A stretch of DNA of 18,138 nucleotides from CAZOWW01 sp964583765 (GTDB lineage Bacteria > Actinomycetota > Actinomycetes > Actinomycetales > Kineosporiaceae), in assembly GCA_964583765.1 (NCBI GenBank), contig CAZOWW010000114.1, positions 1-18,138 on the forward strand. Direction: 5' to 3'. Numbering within the stretch: position 1 is the first letter of the stretch; every line of letters begins with the position of its first letter. Both the position numbers and the translations under genes were made by a program. The notes under the pieces are model-generated. The model saw only the letters and a list, made by a program, of their open reading frames with translations. It did no database searches and had not been told where the DNA came from. Shown one piece after another: positions 12,826 to 18,138 of the stretch.

Positions 12826-15596
12826 TGCGACGTCGCGGGCAGTGGGGGATCGTCGGCGGTCGGGAGGCCGCCGACGGTTCCCGGCTTCTCGTGGACACCC
12901 GTCCCGCGACCTGCTGGCAGCACGCCTTCCTCACCGGCAACGGCACCCTCGGCGCACTGGTGCCCGGGGATCCCTGGGACGAGCGCATCGTGCTCACCCA
13001 TCACCGGCTCGTCCTGCCGACGGCCGGATCCCCCTGCCCGCCGCCCGATCTGACGGCGCGCCTGGAGGTCGTGCAGGATCTTCTCCTCGCCGGACGCGAC
13101 GTCGAAGCGCTACACCTGTGCACGTACGGGTGGCCACGGCTGTCTCCCCGGCCCTTCCACCCCGCACTGCTACTGGGGGTGCGGCACGAGCCGGTGCCTG
13201 AGCCGGCCTCGGGGGTGCGACCTGCGCCGACCCCGGGGGTGCGACCCGAGCCGGGCGGGGACCGCTCGCCGGCGGAGGCCGTCACCGGCTACCGGCGCTG
13301 GACCGACCAGGAGACTGCGACGATCGGCGTCGCCTGGAACTCGGCGGGCGTCCGCTGGACCCGCACCTGCGCCGCCTCGCGCCCGGACGGGGTGGTCGCG
13401 GTGCGCTGCACCCGCTCCCGCAGCGCACGCACCCGTACCTGGGTCCGGCTCGACCAGGTTCCCGACGGCGCCCCGTCCGGGTTGCGCGTACGCGCGCTCG
13501 ACCCGGACGACGGCCGGTGCCACCGGCCGGGGCGCCGATCGGGGGACGACGCGTCCGGCGCCGGCGGCGCGGGCCGGCCCGGACGCGTCGCGCCGTTGCT
13601 GCTCACCCGGGTCGACTACCCGGACCCGAGCGCGGGGACTGGTGACACCCTCCCCGCGGACCTGACCGGGGGCACCCGCGACCCGCGCACCCCGCCCGAC
13701 GCCGGTCCCCCTGCTGCCGGTTCCTCCGCGGTGAAGGACCAGGGTGGCTACCTCGTCGGCGCCCGCCTGGTCGCGCCCGGTGCCCTGGTGCGTCCCCAAC
13801 CCGGTGGCGCCTGCGTCATCGGGGGAGCCGACCTGCTCGTCCTGGTCCGGATCGAGCCCCGTGCCCCCGGCGAGTCCCTCGGCCCGGTCCGTGAGCGCCT
13901 GGTCCGGCGGTTGCGGGCGGTGGACGCCGAACCCGGCCGGTTCCTGCGGCGGGCCGCGCGCGCCCACCGCGCCACCTTCGCGCGGGTGCGTACGGACCTG
14001 GGCGGCACCCCGGCGGTACGGGCCCTGCCCGTGCGGGAGCTGCTCGCCCGGGTCGGGACCGACCCGAACACCGCGGTCCCCGTGCTCCTGGAACGACTCG
14101 TGGACGCCGGGCGGTACCACCTGCTGTGCGCGAGCGGCGCCCTGCCGCCACGACTGACCGGCATCTGGCAGGGGGACTGGGACGCCGCCTGGTCCGCCGC
14201 GCTCACCCTGGACGCGAACCTGCCTCTGCAACTTGCCGGCGCCGTGACCACCGACGTCCCGGAGGCGGTCACCGCGCTCGCGGACCTCGTCCACGACCAG
14301 CTCGCGGACTGGCGGTGCAACGCCCGGCGGCTGTTCGGTGCCCGCGGAGTCGTCGCTCCTGCGCACACGGACGGGCTGAGCGGCCTGAGCTATCACTTCG
14401 AGTCCGACTACCCCCTGCACCTGTGGACCGCCGGGGCCGACTGGTTGCTCACCACGCTCGCCGATCACGCCCAGGCCCGGAACGACGAGGGGTTCCTGCG
14501 GTCGCACGTACGGCCGCTGGCCGAGGAGATCGCCGACTTCTACCTCGATCTGCTCACGCGCAGGGACGCCGACGGTCACGTGGTCGTGGTGCCCTCGTAC
14601 TCCCCGGAGAACCGTCCCGCCGGCACCGGCACGACCCCGGCCGCGGTGAACGCGACCATGGACCTGGCCGCCGCCCGCCACGCACTGGAGACCGCCGTGG
14701 CGCTCGCCGGGCCGGGAACCGACCCGGAGCGGGTACGGGCCTGGCGGGACCTCGCGACCGCTCTGCCGCCCTACCGGGTCAACGCCGACGGTGCCCTGGC
14801 CGAGTGGGCCTGGCCGGGGCTCGCGGACCGCTACGACCACCGCCACATCAGCCACCTGTACCCGGTGTGGCCCCTGCACGCGATCACCCCGCGCGACGAG
14901 CCCCGGCTGGCCGGGGCCGCCCGGCTGGCGTTGCACCGCCGGGGCGCCCAGGACGGCTCCGCGCACGGCACGGTGCACCACGCCCTGGTCGCCGCGCGCC
15001 TGGGGGACACCGCGCACCTGGAGCGGATGCTGCGTCACCTGCTCACCGGCGACTTCCTGTTCAGCTCGCTGATGACTAGCCACTACCCGGGGCTACGGGT
15101 GTTCAACGCGGACGCCTCCTGCGCGCTCCCGGCCGTGCTGCTGGAGGCGCTGGTGGACTCGGTGCACCCGGGCCCCGACGGGACGCCAGCGACGGTGACC
15201 CTGCTGCCCGCGGTACCGCCGTCGCTGGCCGCCGGCCGGTGGCGGGGGGCGTCGACCCGTGCGGGTGTGCGGGTGGCACACCTGTCCTGGGACCTGGGGG
15301 CCGGGCGGGCCGAGGCGCTGCTGCACGCCTTCGGCACTGTGTGTCATTCGGACGCCTTCGGCGTCATGTGCCGTTCGGCTGCCGCCGGCGGACGGGTCCT
15401 GCGCGTGGCGTGTCCCCTTCCCGGTGCACGGCTGGACCAGGACGGTCGGCCTGCGCCCCTACTCGCGGACGGCATCTGGGAGGTGCGCCTGGAGGGCGCC
15501 CGCGCGACCCGGTTGCACCTGGGCTGGACGGTGGCCCCCGCGCCGCGGACCCAGACACCGCCCGCTCCCCAGGAGGCCGGCCGCGCTCCACCGTGA
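12825..15596 (+). CDS. GH95-family glycoside hydrolase (putative alpha-L-fucosidase)
   Basis: 923-residue protein of the inverting family GH95, whose members remove alpha-1,2-linked L-fucose (some act on alpha-L-galactose). The N-terminal beta domain shows the family start (ATCWQHAFLTGNGTLGALVPG, then DERIVLTHHRL). The (alpha/alpha)6 domain has PPRLTGIWQGDWDAAW, PSYSPENRP with Glu595 (the likely general acid), HRHISHLYPVWPLH and FNADASC with Asp763. At the position of the usual catalytic Asn pair, alignment by eye gives Asp463-Ala-Asn465, and the aromatic MNYW after it is replaced by PLQLAG, so this is a diverged member. Residues about 115-310 are rich in Pro/Gly/Arg and poorly conserved. It has no signal peptide and starts at an ATG whose A is the last base of the permease stop (TGATG). 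The product is probably cytoplasmic and acts on imported fucosylated sugars. Confidence 0.82.
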   Translation: MRRRGQWGIVGGREAADGSRLLVDTRPATCWQHAFLTGNGTLGALVPGDPWDERIVLTHHRLVLPTAGSPCPPPDLTARLEVVQDLLLAGRDVEALHLCTYGWPRLSPRPFHPALLLGVRHEPVPEPASGVRPAPTPGVRPEPGGDRSPAEAVTGYRRWTDQETATIGVAWNSAGVRWTRTCAASRPDGVVAVRCTRSRSARTRTWVRLDQVPDGAPSGLRVRALDPDDGRCHRPGRRSGDDASGAGGAGRPGRVAPLLLTRVDYPDPSAGTGDTLPADLTGGTRDPRTPPDAGPPAAGSSAVKDQGGYLVGARLVAPGALVRPQPGGACVIGGADLLVLVRIEPRAPGESLGPVRERLVRRLRAVDAEPGRFLRRAARAHRATFARVRTDLGGTPAVRALPVRELLARVGTDPNTAVPVLLERLVDAGRYHLLCASGALPPRLTGIWQGDWDAAWSAALTLDANLPLQLAGAVTTDVPEAVTALADLVHDQLADWRCNARRLFGARGVVAPAHTDGLSGLSYHFESDYPLHLWTAGADWLLTTLADHAQARNDEGFLRSHVRPLAEEIADFYLDLLTRRDADGHVVVVPSYSPENRPAGTGTTPAAVNATMDLAAARHALETAVALAGPGTDPERVRAWRDLATALPPYRVNADGALAEWAWPGLADRYDHRHISHLYPVWPLHAITPRDEPRLAGAARLALHRRGAQDGSAHGTVHHALVAARLGDTAHLERMLRHLLTGDFLFSSLMTSHYPGLRVFNADASCALPAVLLEALVDSVHPGPDGTPATVTLLPAVPPSLAAGRWRGASTRAGVRVAHLSWDLGAGRAEALLHAFGTVCHSDAFGVMCRSAAAGGRVLRVACPLPGARLDQDGRPAPLLADGIWEVRLEGARATRLHLGWTVAPAPRTQTPPAPQEAGRAPP
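13175..13258 (+). repeat. Imperfect tandem repeats in GH95 linker
   Basis: GGGGGTGCG recurs at 13175, 13211 and 13235, defining units of 36, 24 and 24 nt. They encode GVRHEPVPEPAS, GVRPAPTP and GVRPEPGG, a Pro-rich flexible insertion in the N-terminal domain. The units are multiples of 12 nt, consistent with slippage that keeps frame. Confidence 0.7.
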
Positions 15597-15619
15597 GCTC
15601 TCGCCATGGCCCGCCTCCT
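15571..15619 (+). terminator. Possible intercistronic stem-loop between GH95 and GH31
   Basis: The arm at 15571-15582 can pair with 15608-15619 with a single mismatch around a 25-nt loop. It straddles the GH95 stop codon. The T-tract is missing, so it is more likely partial attenuation or chance than a full terminator. Confidence 0.3.
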
Positions 15620-15665
15620 CGGTCAGGTGCTCATCCCGTAGCTCGGTTCTCTCGGAAAGGCAGTC

Positions 15666-15685
15666 CCACGATGCTCCACGATGCT
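15666..15685 (+). repeat. 10-bp tandem duplication at the GH31 start codon
   Basis: CCACGATGCT occurs twice in direct succession. The first copy carries the GH31 ATG (15671); the second creates an ATG at 15681 in a different frame, which would read only about 45 codons before a stop near 15815. Confidence 0.85.
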
Positions 15686-17767
15686 CCGCTCGCCTCGCAC
15701 ACCCACGACAAGGGCGATTTCCGTCCCTGCGCTGGTGGTGTGGAATGGACGGCCAAGCAGGAGATCCTCCGGGTGGAGGCGTGGGGCCGCGATGCCGTGC
15801 GGGTCAGGTCGCGCTTAGGCGGGCCGATCCTGGACGACGTTCCCGGAGCCCTGCTCGAGCCGTCCGCGACCGCGCCGCGCGTGGAGGTCGAGGCTGACCA
15901 CGCCCGGGTCGTCAACGGCGCCGTGACCGTGGAGATCAGCCTCACCGGACGGCTGCGTTTCCTGCGGACCGAGGACGGCCGGGAACTGCTCGCGGAGCAG
16001 GACGCCCACTTCTGGTGGCCCGGACCGCGCCCGCGCACGGCGCACGGCAACGGGTACTACCGGATCGAGCAGCAGTTCCGTGCCTATCCCGACGAGAAGC
16101 TCTTCGGGCTCGGTCAGCACCAGCACGGGCTCTTCGACCAGAAGGGCGCCGTGGTCGATCTCGTCCAGCGCAACGCCGAGGTCAGCATCCCGTTCCTGCT
16201 CTCCAGCCGCGGCTACGGGCTGCTCTGGAACAACCCCGCCATCGGGCGCGTCGAACTGGCCGCCAACGGCACCCGCTGGGTCGCGGACAGCGCCCGCCAG
16301 CTCGACTACTGGGTGACCGCGGGTACGCCCTCGGAACTGCTCGCCCGGTACGCGGACGCCACCGGCCACGCGCCACGGATGCCCGAGTGGGCGACGGGCC
16401 TGTGGCAGTCCAAGCTGCGCTACCGCACGCAGGAGGAGCTGCTCGAGGTGGCCCGCGAGTACCACGAACGTGGTCTGCCGCTGTCCGTGATCGTCTGTGA
16501 CTTCTTCCACTGGACCCATCTGGGGGAGTGGCGGTTCGACCCGGCGGAATGGCCGGACCCGGCCGCCGCGGTCAAGGAGCTCGCCGAGTACGGCACCCGC
16601 CTCATGGTCTCGGTCTGGCCGTCCGTGAGCCCGTTGAGCGAGAACCACGCCGAGATGGAGCGGCGCGGCCTGTTCATCGGCACGGAGTACGGGCCGATGG
16701 CCCACGCCGACTGGCCGGACAAGGGCGTCGACACCCCGGTGCAGGTCGCCTTCTACGACGCGACCAACCCGGCCGCACGCGAGTTCGTCTGGAGCAAGGT
16801 CGCCGCCAACTACCTGGCCCACGGCATCGAACTCTGGTGGGCGGACGCCTGCGAACCCGAGCTCAAGCCCGGGTATCCGGTGAACCTGCGCTACCATGCC
16901 GGGCCGGGGCTGGAGGTGGGCAACGTCTACCCGCGGGAGAACGCGCGGACCTTCTACGAGGGGATGCGGGCGAGCGGGCACGACGACGTCGTCACCCTCA
17001 ACCGGTCCGCGTGGGCGGGCAGCCAGCGTTTCGGTGCCGCCCTGTGGTCGGGTGACATCGACACCACCTTCGACTCGCTGCGGCGTCAGATCGCAGCCGG
17101 GCTGAACGTGGCCGTCAGCGGCATCCCCTGGTGGAACACCGACATCGGCGGCTTCCACGGCGGGAACCCGGACTCCCCGGCCTACCGCGAGGTCATGGTG
17201 CGCTGGTTCCAGTTCGGTGCCTTCTCGCCGCTGATGCGCCTGCACGGGTTCCGGGACCCGGCCATGGACCTCGGTCCGACGATGACCGGTGGCCCGAACG
17301 AGATCTGGTCCTACGGTCCGGGGGCCTGCGAACTGCTCTCGGCGTACGTCCGGCTGCGCGAGCGTCTGCGCCCCTACCTGCAGGAACAGATGGACATCGC
17401 GCACCGGGACGGGCTGCCCGTGATGCGGCCGCTCTTCGTGGACTTCCCCCAGGACGCCGAGGCCTGGTCGGTCGCGGACTCCTACCTGTTCGGCCACGAC
17501 CTGCTGGTCGCGCCCGTGCTCGAGGCCGGGGCGACCACGCGCGCGGTCTACCTGCCGGCGGGGGCCACCTGGCGGGATGCCTGGACGGGTGAGGAGCACC
17601 CGGGCGGCACGCGCGTGACGGTGTCGGCGCCGCTCGCCCGCATCCCGTTGTTCCTGCGGGACGGCGCCCGGTTGCCGGTGGCGGGCGACCCCGTGCTGGA
17701 CGAGTCGTCGATCACCGATCTCGGCGATGGAGAGGAAAGGACGGGCCAGGGCCCGCACCTGAGCTGA
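15671..17767 (+). CDS. GH31 alpha-glycosidase (alpha-xylosidase-like)
   Basis: Retaining family GH31 enzyme of 698 residues. The N-terminal beta-sandwich (to about residue 235) includes FGLGQHQHGLFDQKG and a GYGLLWNNP strand. The TIM barrel holds the nucleophile Asp392 in LWWADACEPE and the acid/base Asp462 in ALWSGDIDTTFDSL, followed by GIPWWNTDIGGFHGG and RWFQFGAFSPLMRLHG. C-terminal beta domains end near residue 680. The FHWTHLGEWRFDPAEWPDP segment and the overall pattern resemble alpha-xylosidases (YicI/XylS-like) more than starch alpha-glucosidases, but substrate cannot be fixed from sequence. There is no signal peptide. The ATG at 15671 lies 10 nt after GGAAAGG (15654-15660); the frame is open upstream to 15239, overlapping GH95. 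It is separated from GH95 by only 74 nt and is probably in the same transcript. Confidence 0.9.
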   Translation: MLHDAPLASHTHDKGDFRPCAGGVEWTAKQEILRVEAWGRDAVRVRSRLGGPILDDVPGALLEPSATAPRVEVEADHARVVNGAVTVEISLTGRLRFLRTEDGRELLAEQDAHFWWPGPRPRTAHGNGYYRIEQQFRAYPDEKLFGLGQHQHGLFDQKGAVVDLVQRNAEVSIPFLLSSRGYGLLWNNPAIGRVELAANGTRWVADSARQLDYWVTAGTPSELLARYADATGHAPRMPEWATGLWQSKLRYRTQEELLEVAREYHERGLPLSVIVCDFFHWTHLGEWRFDPAEWPDPAAAVKELAEYGTRLMVSVWPSVSPLSENHAEMERRGLFIGTEYGPMAHADWPDKGVDTPVQVAFYDATNPAAREFVWSKVAANYLAHGIELWWADACEPELKPGYPVNLRYHAGPGLEVGNVYPRENARTFYEGMRASGHDDVVTLNRSAWAGSQRFGAALWSGDIDTTFDSLRRQIAAGLNVAVSGIPWWNTDIGGFHGGNPDSPAYREVMVRWFQFGAFSPLMRLHGFRDPAMDLGPTMTGGPNEIWSYGPGACELLSAYVRLRERLRPYLQEQMDIAHRDGLPVMRPLFVDFPQDAEAWSVADSYLFGHDLLVAPVLEAGATTRAVYLPAGATWRDAWTGEEHPGGTRVTVSAPLARIPLFLRDGARLPVAGDPVLDESSITDLGDGEERTGQGPHLS

Positions 17768-17777
17768 TTGGAGGCTG

Positions 17778-17800
17778 GGGACGGCATGCCCGGCCGTCCC
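17778..17800 (+). terminator. Hairpin 1 after GH31
   Basis: A perfect 8-bp stem (GGGACGGC at 17778-17785 with GCCGTCCC at 17793-17800) and a 7-nt loop, beginning 10 nt after the GH31 stop codon. It has no T-tract, which is common for actinomycete terminators. Probable end of the transporter-GH95-GH31 transcript. Confidence 0.6.
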
Positions 17801-17805
17801 TGGCG

Positions 17806-17843
17806 GTGACCCGGCCGGTCGGGGAGGCGATCGGCCGGGTCAC
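17806..17843 (+). terminator. Hairpin 2 after GH31
   Basis: A perfect 12-bp stem (17806-17817 with 17832-17843) with a 14-nt loop, immediately following hairpin 1. The pair could act as tandem terminators. The stem would also form in transcripts from the other strand. Confidence 0.55.
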
Positions 17844-17958
17844 GCACGTCCGGAGCGACGGGCAGGACCCGACCCGGCTCATTGGAGTGGCTGGTGGAGG
17901 GGGGTGCCGACCGTCCGCCCAGCAGCGCTTCCACAAAGAACCTCGAGCCACGCGGAGC

Positions 17959-17992
17959 GGCCCGGGACCGGACGGGGTTCCGGTCCCGGGCC
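17959..17992. terminator. Perfect 14-bp stem-loop
   Basis: GGCCCGGGACCGGA (17959-17972) pairs perfectly with 17979-17992 around a 6-nt loop. It is the strongest hairpin in the window and lies about 190 nt past GH31, too far to be that gene's simple terminator. It could terminate transcripts from either strand or belong to an unrecognised RNA. Confidence 0.5.
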
Positions 17993-18086
17993 TTGGAACG
18001 ACTGTCCTGCTGCGCCGCTTGCAGAACGCACTGACCGGTGCCACCCGGGAGCGGCCCTGATGACCGGGTCAGTTCGTTCCGATGTG

Positions 18087-18127
18087 ACGACGCTGCCCCG
18101 AGGGGAGAGAGCCCGGGGCCTCGTCGT
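18087..18127. terminator. Interrupted stem-loop near window end
   Basis: ACGACG (18087-18092) and CCCCG (18096-18100) pair with CGGGG (18114-18118) and CGTCGT (18122-18127), with an internal loop between the two helices. This shape is common for bidirectional terminators between convergent genes in high-GC Gram-positives, so a minus-strand gene may end just beyond the window. Confidence 0.5.
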
Positions 18128-18138
18128 TCACCATGCGG

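Larger units (their letters stand above)
17768..18138. other. Non-coding tail with clustered inverted repeats
   Basis: 371 nt without a credible gene; the open frame at 17806-18060 has low-complexity composition, no ribosome site and no family resemblance. The region contains five inverted repeats. The strongest are listed separately; one more (18030-18038 with 18064-18073) has a single bulge. No promoter or tRNA is recognisable. Confidence 0.55.

Noticed and set aside
13103..13115. A further LacI-like site (TCGAAGCGCTAC) in GH95
   Set aside because: Only one arm matches and it lies inside coding sequence where these codons are common.
15635..15675. The same eight-residue stretch SRKGSPTM appears when the regions just upstream of the binding-protein and GH31 starts are translated in frame
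   Set aside because: Both stretches simply translate a CGGAA(A/G)GG ribosome site followed by a C-rich spacer and ACGATG. The resemblance is best explained by similar initiation signals rather than conserved protein, although the codon differences are all synonymous.
17806..18060. Possible 84-residue protein after GH31
   Set aside because: It starts within the 12-bp inverted repeat, has no ribosome site and is low-complexity; it crosses the 14-bp stem-loop.

Overview
This is a window of about 18 kb from a high-GC Gram-positive bacterium, almost certainly an actinomycete (Actinomycetota). Three things point there: strong G/C bias at codon third positions, tightly packed genes with ATGA/GTGA/TGATG junctions, and a Tat-type lipoprotein feeding a CUT1-type ABC importer with no dedicated ATPase. 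There is no rRNA or marker gene, so I cannot name a genus. I saw no tRNA, CRISPR array, insertion sequence or integrase.

Region 1 (1-2951, + strand) is the tail of an operon. It holds the C-terminal end of a SAM-dependent methyltransferase, a hydroxyethylthiazole kinase (thiM), a short Trm112-like protein, and a nitrogenase component-1-like (NifD/NifE superfamily) protein. The last gene is split over two reading frames. Its N-terminus is in the frame starting at 1436 and the remainder is in the +1 frame, with the switch near 1622-1628. It keeps the three cysteines expected for the alpha-subunit side of a P-cluster-type site and a cysteine at the FeMo-cofactor-ligand position, but appears to lack the cofactor-ligand histidine. 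It is therefore probably a nitrogenase-like reductase of unknown substrate rather than a nitrogenase.

Region 2 (3134-17767) is a divergently organised carbohydrate locus. On the minus strand, a large multidomain GH3 enzyme is translationally coupled to a GH42 beta-galactosidase. On the plus strand are an LplA-like lipoprotein binding protein, two LplB/LplC-type permeases, a GH95 (alpha-L-fucosidase family) enzyme and a GH31 (alpha-xylosidase-like) enzyme. None of the four glycosidases has a recognisable signal peptide. The set fucosidase + beta-galactosidase + alpha-xylosidase + beta-glucosidase matches, linkage for linkage, what is needed to dismantle fucosylated xyloglucan oligosaccharides in the cytoplasm after import. 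The divergent promoter region (8548-9056) has two LacI-family-type palindromes, one perfect over 14 bp, each just downstream of or overlapping a predicted promoter. That suggests coordinated repression of both arms by a regulator encoded elsewhere.

Region 3 (17768-18138) has no convincing gene but holds five inverted repeats in 350 bp, including perfect 12-bp and 14-bp stems. They probably represent strong or bidirectional transcription termination, or possibly a structured RNA.
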